A stretch of DNA of 64,000 nt from Cryptomeria japonica. Taxonomy: Eukaryota; Streptophyta; Pinopsida; Cupressales; Cupressaceae. The DNA lies in the NCBI RefSeq assembly GCF_030272615.1, contig NC_081414.1:4527501-4591500 (forward strand), written 5' to 3'. The position numbers and the translations under genes are program-made. How positions within the stretch are numbered: position 1 is the stretch's first letter; every line of letters starts with the position of its first letter. Shown in pieces: positions 24,201 through 35,854 of the stretch. Under the pieces are notes generated by a model. That model was given only the letters and a program-made list of their open reading frames with translations, was not told the origin of the DNA and made no database searches.

Positions 24201-25123
24201 TCTTTGGCCAAACTGAAACTTCTATGTACAGTGGTAGAGGACAAGGTACAATGCTTGGAAGAAGTTGTTGAAGCTAATACACAGAAGAAGCATCAAAAGA
24301 CACTTAACACTGCCTCAGTAAAGAAACGAAATGAGCTCCGGTCTCAACTTCTAAAAGAGCAGAAGGATATTAGAGATGCTATGGATGAGGGAAAACTACT
24401 GTTGAGCAAAATAAGCCAACCCCATCTATTTTCTAATTATGTGCTTGCACAAAAGGATAATTTGCAATCTGATTTGCAGACATATATAAGCAACTTTAAG
24501 ACCCCGTATGATTCTTTCACCGCATATGGGCAAACTGTTCATCGGTATCAGCTTCGGTCTGCTAGGATAGAGTTGGAGATTAGCAATAGGATAAGAGATT
24601 TGTAGGAGCTTGAATTGGTTTTATTACCCATACTACAAATTTTTAAGAAGTGCTTTCTTGATCTGGAAGCTTTAATGGTAACTCAAGAGATGAGTACAAT
24701 TGATGCCATGGAAGAATAGGTATCACAGATGCAGACAGAAAGTGAGGTGACTACCTCATTACTTGAGTCATGGTCTTTATCCATGAAGACTTTTATGCAG
24801 GATTTAAAATCAGTTTTTGATAAGTTTCACTCATTATTGTCATACACACTTAATTATTTTATGCTAATGAGAAACAAAGGTTATTCTGCAGTACTTTGTC
24901 ATTATTGGCAAAGGGGGAGTAGTATCTAAAATTTTGGTGAATGTTATGTATACTTTCATGTTATTTCTTTAAGGGAGTAGTATCCATTGTATTTTCTGCA
25001 AAAAAAAAAGGGATAGTGTATATGTCTAGGGGGAGTAATTTTGATTATGGCATATTTTTGTTGTAAAAGCACTTAGATGTCAAAAGTTTCCTAAGTGTTG
25101 CCATCAATGCCAAAGGGGGAGAT
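21271..25123 (+). pseudogene. Long unrecognised ORF region of element 3, E/K-rich middle
   Basis: Downstream of the CCHC-knuckle fragment and upstream of the 3' LTR lies a coding region of about 1,050 codons. It starts with an ATG at 21632 (MASAFHSSSSAPMDSAEF). The first third is a mixed helical domain (about 21.63-22.5 kb), followed by a Lys/Pro/Ser/Thr-rich linker (22.7-23.0 kb). An extreme Glu/Lys-rich segment predicted as single helix or coiled coil spans about 23.6-23.97 kb. A C-terminal helical domain (24.0-24.9 kb; LAQERLEALRRKK, LRSQLLKEQKDIRDAM) ends the region. No capsid, protease, RT or integrase signature is seen. Some plant LTR elements carry additional ORFs of unknown role, and I infer this is one. 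Broken, with about six breaks. Confidence 0.5.
25110..25123 (+). promoter_or_regulatory. Polypurine tract of element 3
   Basis: CAAAGGGGGAGAT lies next to the LTR start TGTTGGCATTTTG. Similar G-runs occur near 24911, 24973 and 25028. Confidence 0.7.
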
Positions 25124-26288
25124 TGTTGGCATTTTGATGATATTGTGATTGTCATTGATGGACACACACTTGTTTTATGATCACTTCCCTATGTATGAGT
25201 TATGCTCAACTGGTAATTGTTCCAACCAGTATTATGTATTATAGTCTTTAGACTATCAATGTTTTGTAGAAGGTGTTTACCGATCACAAACTGACTGAAG
25301 ACCCAAAGCAGTGTGAAGACCTCAAGCGGTTTGAGGATCCCAAAGCGATACGAAAGAACAAAGCGGTAGTTAACATTTTTTTCCAGTCTTCATTGTGACA
25401 ATCGGTAATTGGTAAAATGTATGAACCGGTATTACTCTGTGATGAGTTACCAACTAAATTTCTGTGATGATTTATCATCCACCGACACTTTGGCGGTGAT
25501 TTTGTGTCGTGTTACCAAATGTGTCTACATTCACTGAACCTAGGAACTTGCAATGTAATCCTATTGGACCGACATGAAATCGGATTCCTTTATAAGGACA
25601 TCATGTCTAGGGTTTTAGGAGTTGATAGGGTTTTAGTGCATGAGGGTTTTTGCATGTGCGCTCATAGAAGAGAAGATTAGGTCTATGTGAAGAAACAAAG
25701 TGTGAAGATATTGAAGACTAAAGTAATACAAAATGTGCATTGATAATGAGTTATCAAAGATCTAACCAAGCATATTGTGGTAGTATCTAGATCACTCACT
25801 TGTTGATTACTCACATCTTCAACAAGTTTGAAACCCTTAACTAGGTAGGCCTGGTAAAGCCTTTGTAAATCCTCTAACAAGGTGGTTCATAACTATGAAT
25901 CTGAAATCCTCTCACAAGGTAGTCTTTAAAAGGACTTATCTCCTAACAGAGATCTAGATTCCTAATAGGATATGTTATGGTGAAGAACATTGCATGACCT
26001 TAACCGGTCTAACCTTAACCAGTCTGGTTTCTATTCTGCAGATAGTTACTTGTGAGTTTCTACTCACCATGGTTTTTCCCATTTGGGTTTCCACATCAAA
26101 ACCTCTTGTGTTATGGTGATTATGCTTTTGTGGGTGAATGCTTTATTTGTTGTTTGGTTTGCATTTGTCTTAACCGGCTTGTTAGTAAATCTGTTATACC
26201 GGTAAACTGTTAAACTGTTTAAGAGTTTAAGTTCAGTATTTTTTGGTATACTAATTCACCCCCCCCCCCCCCTCTTAGTATTCATCAA
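25124..26288 (+). repeat. 3' LTR of element 3 (right end approximate)
   Basis: Begins TGTTGGCATTTTGATG after a polypurine tract. Near its end it has the CTAATTCAC-C(n)-CTCTTAGTATTC segment typical of the U5 end of many plant Copia-like LTRs, with a C-run of about 14 at 26263-26276. The 5' LTR is not in the window, so the end at about 26288 (TCA) is an estimate. Confidence 0.6.
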
Positions 26289-26769
26289 GGCAATCTATAA
26301 GTTGTTTCTTGTATTAATTTCAAAAAATGTATCACAAAAATAATCCAGTTCATAACAATTTGCAAAAATAATCTAAAATCTCTAAGTGGGCCTCAAATCA
26401 TCAATTTGTGGACCCTTACAAATGAATCAAACTCTGCAATTTATAGATTTTTATGTCCTACTTTCTAGGAAATAAGCCTATCTAAATTAAGAACTAAAAA
26501 GCAAGGAGTCGCAGTTGACAAGCAAGTCTCTGCCTTGGACTCCAGTTAAAAATTACAAAACTGGGACTAAGGGAGCACTATAAAGACGGTGCTACATAAG
26601 CTAGGATTTTGTAGTCATGCAAAATTTTGCTCAAAACTAAAGCATGAGTTGGAGGCACAGTTGGAGTCCCAGTCAGGTGATCATGCAAAAACTCCTTTTA
26701 AAAGTCATTCTATCATTAGCAAATACAAGTTTATCTTTTACTTGTTTTTATATGTTTTATAATTGTTGA
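26289..26769. other. Stretch without a recognised gene
   Basis: Nothing coding is supported. On the minus strand it lies downstream of the ORF-Y C-terminus, so it may be that unit's 3' untranslated part. Confidence 0.4.
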
Positions 26770-27006
26770 TGATACATGCAATCACCTCGGCAGGAGCATC
26801 AGTAACATGTTTGATTATGAACTTGTACTTTTTCAACGTCTCCTCCACATTCTTTCTTCCACTTTCGAGCTCATCTATTTTTTTCCAACCTGTTGACACT
26901 GGGTTATCAAATATGTATACCTATCCATTGATGCAACACTAAAATGAGCCGGAGCCACAAAATGTTGTGCCTCATATGCATCCCACTGGCGGAGTACCTA
27001 GTCTTC
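26770..27006 (-). pseudogene. C-terminal piece of ORF-Y, separated by the chromovirus insertion
   Basis: The minus strand reads as a short coiled-coil tail (ELESGRKNVEETLKKYKF) ending near 26770. It lies on the far side of the chromovirus target duplication (CTCCA), so it was contiguous with 35855 before that insertion. No known family. Confidence 0.45.
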
Positions 27007-27011
27007 CTCCA

Positions 27012-28595
27012 TGATGGGATAGGGTTTGGGATAGACTAGCCTAGTCTATGCTCTTGGATCCTTTCCTTGGATCACTAGGTGTTCTAACCACACCCTAGGG
27101 TCTCTAGGACTTCCCTCTCTTGTGGAATCCCCTGACCTTGCCCAATCCACCCACCAACAACTTGAAATACCACTCCTAAGGTCTCACCTACTCATGAGAT
27201 TCAAAGAACCCTTACTTAGGCTAATAAGGGTTTGGCTTGTTCCACACCTTCTGAGATCCTAGCAAGGATAGAACCGGTCTTGGACATGGTTATCCATGCA
27301 TTCATGTGCCCCCAAGAGGTTTTCAACTTCCAACTCCTTACCGATTTCACTATTTTGTCTTTTACCTACAAAATAGGGCTATAAGGAATGTGCCCAATTA
27401 GGCCTCCTATCCGGACTTTTAGGGCTTCCTCTTGCAAATGATGCATATGCTTGTGAAACTTCCCAAAAGACCTACTATTCATTTGGCAAGGGCTCAAGGA
27501 TTTTTCTAGTTTTGGGCCTCCAAGTGTCCGTACACTGCCCTAGGTGAATTTTGGGGTTTTTAAGGGTTTTGAAGAGGGTTTTTAGGCTTGCCAGGGTCAC
27601 AGTGTTGGTTTGTTGATTTCACCACCTTGTTTGGACTGGTGGAAGCTCCTCCTTCACACCAATGGTGCTCCACTCACCCCTCTACAACTCCTCCAAAGGG
27701 TGCCTCCTCCTTTTTCCTTCCTTGCTCTCCTGGACCTCTGCAACTTCACCCCTTCCTAGTCGGGCACTATCTAGTCTCGCTTAAGAGTGGGTCTTTGGTT
27801 GGATTCCCTACATCTTCAAGGGCCCTTCTTGCTCTAAAGTAATTTACAGGGTTTGTACTCCTATTCCCCATGGTTTCATGGTGATTCCACAATGGGGAAA
27901 GGAGTTAACAACCCATTTTCTTAAAACAGTCCAAAACTGGACAGTGAGAAGGTAATTTACAAAATATTTACAAACACACCACACTTGCAAAAAAAACCTA
28001 ATCTAAATGCTCAAAATGGAATTAAACATGCCATATAAGACTCTCAACACAGGTTTTCTTGAAAATCAATCGATTAATAATCTTTTCTTACTCCATTTGT
28101 GCCGATTGGTAATAGAATTGCAATCACAGTCAAGTCACTTTCTTTGGGCCGTACAACAACTGACATCCAACCCCTTATCTTAGGGTTTGAAACTACTTAT
28201 ACTACCCTTCCCTCAGTATGTGTACCCATATTAGGGTTGTTTACGCTAAACTAAAGATCTTGACCTACTAGGTGGAAAAGTTGCTTGACAACTTTGAAAA
28301 GTTGTCATGCAACTTTTGCAACTTTTGAGCAACTTTCTCAATGTTGCTTTTCTTGACTCCTAGACCCATATTGGGCTATCCTAAGGACACCACCATGCTA
28401 AGAAGGACCCTAAAAACCGCAAAGGCACACATACCCTCTATTTTCAAGAAAACTCAACTTAGACTCATGAACCTAGGACCTAAACTAGGACCAATGAGCT
28501 CATGGCTCTTATTTTATTTACAATGGCTTCTTAAAGAAGTAAGAACACAATCAAAAGAAAATGGTGGGAGCCCTTTGAAGGGTGCTCCTGCACCA
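27012..28595 (-). repeat. 3' LTR of chromovirus (left copy)
   Basis: Plus-strand limits are TGATGGGATAGG..CTCCTGCACCA. It is collinear with the copy at 34253-35849 and preceded by CTCCA. Confidence 0.93.
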
Positions 28596-28604
28596 TACTC
28601 CCCC

Positions 28605-29597
28605 GGGTGAACTCACAAAGCTGGTTCCCACTTTTTGGTACATCCTGATTTTTGCTGAAATCATACATTTTTTGGAAAATATAATTATTTAAGCTTTAAG
28701 AGGTCCCATTTGAAGTAATTAATTGAAGAGAGTTAGATCAAAGGCTCTTAGATCAAAATTTCTTGGATAGAACCTCTCTACTTCTAAATCATACTTGCAA
28801 TGGAGTCTCCTTTGCATCTATCAAATGCTAATAAAAAACCAATTTTACATTAGCTTTTGAGGGGTCAAACGAATTCATTTAGAAGTTTTGTTTTTTTGAG
28901 GATTTAGTCCTTATTATAAGCTTTCCAAATAGTATAATTTTTAATATATTTAATTTTATTAATATATTTTTATTTTATTTTTTATGAATGTAGGTTTTCC
29001 ACCGAACATGAACTTCTTTGTTCAATGCATTAGGAAAAATAGCAAACTAATTCAAAAAAATTCTGAAAAATATCTATGCCCTAGGTATTGATGTCTTCTT
29101 TCTAACAAAAAAAATAAAACTTAATTTTGATATATATAGAGCAAGTTATGTGTTCAAACGTACACCTATATCTAAATTATAATTAGTCGGACTTCAAAAC
29201 TTAATAAAATAAAAAATATTCAACATATCACTATCAAACCAACTACATGCCCTGGGTATTGATGTTACAAACCAAAATTTAAAAGAGATAATTTTTTATC
29301 ATTTATAGAAACAAATTTATACGTTTCGGGATCCACATCACTCATAAAAAATGTTGTTTCCTGTAAAAAGCTACTTTTGAGGGAGATGGAAAAATCAATA
29401 AAATTTTATTCAAAAAAATTTGAAAAAAATATATTTAGAATCTACAAAATGGATGTTACAAATCACTAGTTTACATCATCTTCAAATTATTAACGATTTA
29501 AAAGTTATAGGTGTCGGAAAGTGAAGGTTTTTTGCAAAATGTTCATCTAAGTGTCAAAGTTGGTCAAAAAGTGGGAACCAGTATTGTGAGTTCACCC
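28605..29597. mobile_element. TIR DNA transposon (MITE-like, about 1 kb) in the chromovirus polypurine tract
   Basis: The terminal inverted repeats are about 33 bp with 31 matches: GGGTGAACTCACAA..TGGTTCCCAC at 28605-28637 and its reverse complement at 29565-29597. The 993-bp interior is AT-rich, holds no transposase, and has short internal repeats around 'tgccctaggtattgatgt' (29080, 29250). Flanks are C-runs (five and four C), so the target duplication cannot be read. The chromovirus polypurine tract lies on both sides of it, so insertion was into the G-run between integrase and 3' LTR. Superfamily is unassigned; it is a non-autonomous element by lack of coding capacity. Confidence 0.8.
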
Positions 29598-29612
29598 CCC
29601 CTCTGCAACAAA

Positions 29613-32600
29613 CTAAGGAACTAGGGGAGTGAGGAGAACCAGATCAATGCCAAGCTTCTTGAACTTGCTTTCTTCAACCCAAGTAGCTTCAGACACAGGT
29701 TGATCTGCCCACTTCACCAAGTGCTCCATGTAGACCTGGTGTCTAGTAGACTTCTTCACCCTTGACTCCAAGATCTCCTCTACTATAGGCTTCTTCACTT
29801 GGGGTAAGGCATTCACATCCAAGTCTTGCAGTACCTTGGCTTGATTCTCAATCTGCCCTGCTATCTCACCCTTGTACATAATCAGATTAGCAACATTGAA
29901 GACTGACAAAATGGCTAAATCTAAAGGAAGATCAACCTTGTAGGCATTCTCACCATATTTTGACAGAATTCTACAAGGTCCTACCCTCTTCATTTGTATT
30001 TTGGTAGGCTTACCACTTTGCATTCTAGCTTTGCTTAGATGGACCATCACATAGTCACCCACTTTGAACTGTACCTCTCTCCTCTTCTCATCCATTTTGG
30101 CCTTCAGTTTTTGAGTGGATTCAAGGATGGCTTTCTTGACCTGCTCTTGGACTTCCTTGATGGTTTGAGTGAAGTCCTCTGCTTGACCACTCTTCATCTC
30201 CATGGAACCAAGTTCCCCGAGTTCACACACTCCTCTTGGATGTCTACCATAGAAAACCTCAAAAGGACTCCTTCCAGTGGTCCTATTCACACTGTCATTA
30301 TAGGCATACTCTGCTCGAGGAATGATTAGATCCCATGTCTGCCCATACTCCTTAGTTAAACACCTCAACAAGTTGCCTAACACCCTATTAATGACTTCAG
30401 TTTGACCATCAGTTTGTGGATGGTAAGCTGAGCTAAATGAGAGATTAGTTCCTAGTCTCCTCCATAATGTTTGCCAAAAATGGCCCATGAACTTGTTGTC
30501 CCTGTCTGAAACAATGCTTAATGGGAGTCCGTGAATCCTTACAATCTCCTTAAAGAAAAGATGTGCAATATAGCTAGCATCATGTGTAGTCCTACGTGGA
30601 ATGAAATGGCTCATCTTGGAAAATCTATCTACTACCACATAGATGTTATCCACTCCTGTCTTTGTCTTGGGGAGTCCTACTACAAATTCCATGCTTATAC
30701 ATTCCCAAGGCCTATTTGGGACTGGCAATGGTTGATAGAGACCAGCATTACTTGATCCTCCTTTTGCCCTTTGACACGCACCATATTGCTCCACATACCG
30801 TTTCACATCTCTTGGCAACTTGGGCCAATAGTAGTACCTCTGTACTAGATCCAAGGTTTTGTTGACTCCAAAGTGTCCACTTAGACTACCATTGTTTTTC
30901 TCTTGGATGAGGTTTTCTCTCATGGATCCTCTAGGAACAAATAACTGATTACCTTTGAACAAGAGACCATTTTGGAGAGTGTAGTCTGCATACTCACCAT
31001 GAAAATGGTTCTCAAACTCCTTGCAAACTTTGTAGGCTGATGAGAAGTCTTCATCTCCTTCATAGAGGTCCTTGAAACCTTCTATTCCTATGCTCTGCAA
31101 TTGTAACTCTTGAACTGTCAACAACTTCCCGCTTAAAGCATCTGCCACCTTGTTGAGTTGCCCCTTTTTATGCTTGATGGCGAAGGTGAAGGATTGGAGG
31201 TATTCCATCCATTTCAAATGTCTATTGCTAAGCTTCTCTTAAGTGTTAATGTAACTCAAAGCTTGGTTGTCTGTGAACACCACAAATTCCTTTGGGAGTA
31301 GGTAATGCCTCCATTTTTTGAGAGATTGAACTAGTGCATACAACTCTAGGTCACAGGCTGAGTACTTCTTCTTTGCTTCATTGAGCTTCTCACTAAAAAA
31401 TTCCACGGGTCTTCCCTCTTGAATCAATACACCCCCTACTGCAATTCCACTTGCATCACACTCCAATGTGAATAACTTGTCAAAAGTAGGTAGGAGTAGG
31501 ATGGGCTTTGTGGCTACTTCTTGCTTCAATGATTGGAATGCTTTATCAGCCTGCTCAATCCATTTGAACTTAGCTTTAAGGCCTCCTTTTATGGTGTCAA
31601 GGACTGGTGCACATATGCCACTGAAGTTCCTCACAAACTTCCTATAGAATTGAGCTAAACCATGGAAACTCCTAACTTCAATCCCTGTTTTAGGGGCGGG
31701 CCAATTCAAGATTGCCTCCACTTTGCTTGGATCCATCTTCAAGGTTCCCTTAGACACCACAAATCCTAAGTAGACCAGCTCTTGCTTCAAGAAGTCACAC
31801 TTCTCTAGGTTGATTGATAACTTCTCTTCATGCAACCTCTCTAAGACTAACCTCAAATGCTCAAGGTGCTCCTCTTTGGTTCTACTATAGATGAGAATGT
31901 CATCTAAGTACACCACCACAAACCTGCCTGTGAAGTCCTTTAACACCTCATTCATCAACCTCATGAAGGTGCTTGGGGCATTGGTGAGTCCAAATGGCAT
32001 CACAAGCCATTCATACAATCCCTCTATGGTCTTGAAAGTAGTCTTTCACTCATCTCCCTCCTTAATTCTAATCTGGTGATAACCACTTTTAAGGTCCAAC
32101 TTGGTAAAATACATAGCACCTCCTAAACAGTCCATCAAATCCTCTATTCTAGGGATAGGAAACCTATACCTTATGGTGATCCTATTGATTGCCCTTGAAT
32201 CAGTGCAAAGTCTCCACTTGCCTCCTTTCTTTGATGCTAGCACTACCGGGACTGCACATGGGCTGATGCTCTTCTTGATCAGTCCTTGTTCCAACAACTC
32301 TTGCACTTGCCTTGCCACCTCCTTGTTTTGGTCAGGTGTGAGCTTATATGCAACTTTATTAGGTAAGGATGCACCTAGAACAAAGTCTATTTGATGGCTT
32401 ATAGACCTTCTTGGTGGGAGTGTTGCAGGTGCTCCATCACTCACTATGTCCTTATACTCTTGCAACATTTGCTTCACCTCCTTGGGTACCTCTGCTTGCA
32501 ACTTGTCTTCCTCCTCCCTTGGCTTCACAAAGATGGCACACCTCACTATTTCCTCCTCATGTAGCAGGTTTAAGAACTCTTTACCAGTAGCCAATAAGAC

Positions 32601-33062
32601 ACTAGGTGTTCTTGAGGTTTCCTCTTCATTCTCTGTCAAAGACTGAATCTTAAAGGTTTTGCTATCCTTCTTGAAGGAAAGGGAGTTCTCCTCTCCATCA
32701 TAGATCACCTTCCTATCATATTGCCAGGGTCTACCTAGCAATAGGTGACATGCATCCATGGGTAACACATCGCAAAGGATCTTATCCTTGTATCCTCCAA
32801 TAGAAAATTCTACCCAAGTCTGTTCATTGACTAGCACACTCTGCTCTTGATTCAACCATGTCACCTTGTAAGGGTTAGTGTGGGGTATCCTTGTGAGTTT
32901 CAATTTCTTGGCTGCCTCCTCTGATATTATGTTATCAGTTGACCTTGAATCAACTATCACCTTGCAAACTTTACCAAGGATCTTGCATCTCACCCTAAAC
33001 AATGCTTTCCTATGCTTAGGTTCATTCTTAACTGGCTGTCTTATCAAGACCCTATTGAACAT
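29613..33062 (-). pseudogene. pol region of chromovirus (PR-RT-RH-INT-chromodomain)
   Basis: In order on the minus strand: protease-like segment (about 32.9-33.0 kb), RT (about 31.7-32.4 kb; [25 protein letters not shown]) and RNase H (31.2-31.6 kb; [17 protein letters not shown]). Then come the integrase finger and core (about 30.1-30.9 kb; DRFSKMSHFIPRRTT, SDRDNKFMGHF, YHPQTDGQTEVINR), an integrase C-terminal domain (GDYVMVHLSKAR, VGPCRILSKYG), and a chromodomain near 29650-29790 (YMEHLVKWADQPVSEATWV). Chromodomains direct integration towards marked heterochromatin in this family. A few breaks. Confidence 0.93.
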
Positions 33063-33080
33063 TAGATTTTCTCCAATCTC

Positions 33081-34212
33081 TTATTCAATATGGTCCACCT
33101 TAGGTGTCTTGCTGCTTGATGTGTCTTCATGTGCATAAGCAACCCTCTTTCCACTATTTGATGAGGTAGGCTTGTCAGGGCATCTATAGGTCGGGTGTCC
33201 CAATTGACCATAATTATAACATTTCATAGTTTCAAAGTAGGAGTTACCCCTACCGGTACCTCTACCTCTACTTGGACCCCCTTGTGAACCTCTTCCTCTA
33301 GAATGCCCCCCTCTAAGATTGGTTTCACTGCTATGTTCAGTCAACTTGGATTCTCCTTGGTTCCTTTGCTCATTTGCCTTGCTTTGGTAACCACCTCGGT
33401 GATTCATTTATTCTCTACCTCTACCTCTACCCCTGCTATTAGAGTCTCCTTTTCTTTTGTTCCTCTCTTCCACCTTGGCAGCAAGTTGGTGACATTTTTG
33501 GACAGTGGTAGGAGTCCATGGCCTTATCTCCTCTTGAATGTTCCACTTTAGGCTGCTTAGATACCTAGCCACCTTGATAGATCCATCTTCTTGGACTTTG
33601 GATCTAAGATAAAGCTTTTGAAATTATTTGGTGTAGGAGGTCATATAAAGGTCTTTTTGTTTCAATCCCTATCTCTTCTTATGAAGTTGAACTTCATAAT
33701 CCTCTGGTAAGTAGTTCTCCTTGATCTTACTCACCATGGCCTTCCAATTGGCAATAAGTAGCTTCCCCATGCTAACCCTCTCTTCTTGCAGATACTTCCA
33801 CCATGTCAAGGGTGCTCCCCTTAGTCTTGCTCACACTCAAAGTGGTTCTCCATACCCTCAATCCATTCCATGATAGTGTCAATGTCCACCTTCCACTGAA
33901 ATGTGGCAATCCTTCAAAAGCTTTGGTGTTCAAAGCCTTAATAGCCTTTACAAGTGGTTCTTCATTGAATAAGGGATCTGGTTCAGGTATAATGTCATCT
34001 ATGTCTATAGTTTTCTTGCCTTTATCCTTGGTGTCCTCACCCCAAGGTCCATGTGTCCTCTGATCCACCACTTCTTGCAGCTTGTCCCTTATCTCACTCA
34101 TAGCTTCTTCAAGGAGTCTATTCTTCTCCTTCTGCTCTTCTACCTCCTTAGCGAGCTGTGCATTAGTGACCATTATGCTTTCCCCTATTGATTCACCAGA
34201 ATACAGAGACAT
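33081..34212 (-). pseudogene. gag region of chromovirus
   Basis: Begins MSLYSGESIGESIM followed by a coiled coil (EVEEQKEKNRLLEEAM). A Gag core and a Ser/Gly/Arg-rich tail with a zinc-knuckle segment (GQLGHPTYRC near 33200) follow. It lies immediately after the primer-binding site. Confidence 0.85.
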
Positions 34213-34234
34213 GCATGGTCCACCAAACCTTTAA

Positions 34235-34252
34235 CTTGCTCTGATACCAATC
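34235..34252 (-). promoter_or_regulatory. Primer-binding site of chromovirus
   Basis: The plus strand GCTCTGATACCAATC corresponds to minus TTGGTATCAGAGC, the complement of the initiator-Met tRNA 3' end, next to the 5' LTR. Confidence 0.9.
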
Positions 34253-35849
34253 TGATGGGATGGAGTTTGGGATAGACTAGCCTAGTCTATGCTCTTGGAT
34301 CCTTTCCTTGGATCACTAGGTGTTCTAACCACACCCTAGGGTCTCTAGGACTTCCCCTGCTTGTGGAATCCCCTGACCTTGCCCAATCCACCCACCAACA
34401 ACTTGAAATACCACTCCTAAGGTCTCACCTACTCATGAGATTCAAAGAACCCTTACTTAGGCTAATAAGGGTTTGACTTGTTCCACACCTTCTAAGGTCC
34501 TAGCAAGGATAGGATAGGTCTTGGACATGGTTATCCATGCATTCATGTGCCCCCAAGAGGTTTTCAACTTCCAACTCCTTACCGATTTCACTATTTTGTC
34601 TTTTACCTACAAAATAGGGCTATAAGGAATGTGCCCAATTAGGCCTCCTATCCGGACTTTTAGGGATCCCTCTTGCAAATGATGCATATGCTTGTGAAAC
34701 TTCTTAAAAGACCTACTATTCATTTGGCAAGGGCTTAAGGATTTTTTTGGTTTTGGGCCTCCAAGTGTCCGTACACTACCCTAGGTGAATTTTGGGGTTT
34801 TGAAGGGTTTTGAAGAGGGTTTTTAGGCCTGCCAGGGTCACAGTGTTGGTTTGTTGATTTCACCACCTTTTCTGGATTTGTGGAAGCTCCTCCTTGACAC
34901 CAATGGTGCTCCACTCACCCCTCTACAACTCCTCCAAAGGGTTCCTCCTCCTTTGTCCTTCCTTGCTCTCCTGGACCTCTGCAACTTCACCCCTTCCTAG
35001 CCGGGCACTGTCTAGTCTCGCCTAGGAGTGGGTCTTTGGTTGGCTTCCCTGCATCTTCAAGGGCCCTGCTTGCTCTTAAGTAATGTATAGGGTCTATACT
35101 CCTATTCCCCATGGTTTCATGGTGATTCCACAATGGGGAAAGGAGTTAACAGCCCATTTTCTCAAAACAGTCTAAAACTGGACAGTGAGAAGGTAATTTA
35201 CAAAATATTTACAAACACACCACACTTGCAAAAAAAAACCTAATCTAAATGCTCAAAATGGAAGTAAACACACCATATAAGACTCTCAACATAGGTTTTC
35301 TTGAAAATCAATCCATTAATAATCTTTTCTTACTCCATTTGTGCCGACTGGTAATAGAATTGCAGTCACAGTCAAGTCACTTTCTTTGGGCCATACAACA
35401 ACTGACATCCAACCCCTTATCTTAGGGTTTGCAACTACTTATACTACCCTTTCCTCGGTCTGTGTGCCCATATTAGGGTTGTCTACGCTAAACTAAAGAT
35501 CTTGACCTACTAGGTGGAAAAGTTGCATGACAACTTTTCAAAGTTGTCATGCAACTTTTGCAACTTTTGAGCAACTTTCTTGATGTTGCTTTTCTTGACT
35601 CCTAGACCCATATTGGGCTATCCTAAGGACACCACCTTGCTAAGAAGGACCCTAAACACTTCAAAGGCACACATACCCTCTATTTTCAAGAAAACTCAAC
35701 TTAGACTCATGAACCTAGGACCCAAACTAGGACCTAAACTAGGACCAATGAGCTCATGGCTCTTATTTTATTTACAATGGCTTCTTAAAGAAGTAAGAAC
35801 ACAATCAAAAGCAAATGGTGGGAGCCCTTTGAAGGGTTCTCCTGCACCA
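34253..35849 (-). repeat. 5' LTR of chromovirus (right copy)
   Basis: 1597 bp and collinear with the left copy. The CTCCA target duplication follows at 35850-35854. Confidence 0.93.
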
Positions 35850-35854
35850 CTCCA

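Larger units (their letters stand above)
27012..35849 (-). mobile_element. Ty3/gypsy chromovirus (element 4), whole-looking structure
   Basis: Two LTRs (1584 and 1597 bp) flank gag and pol on the minus strand. The CTCCA target duplication lies at 27007-27011 and 35850-35854. The primer-binding site (minus TTGGTATCAGAGC, initiator-Met tRNA) lies next to the 5' LTR, and the polypurine tract next to the 3' LTR. A chromodomain after integrase places it among the chromoviruses. LTRs differ at roughly 4% by eye; the 13-bp length difference is largely a short duplication (AGGACC-CAAACT type) in the right LTR near 35730. All parts are present in order and the coding region has only a handful of breaks (about four to six). 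It is nested in ORF-Y and contains a DNA transposon. Confidence 0.93.

Noticed and set aside
27588-27842. Short Pro/Ser-rich ORF in the chromovirus LTR
   Set aside because: It lies inside an LTR, and the matching stretch of the other LTR (about 34830-35080) gave no comparable open frame.
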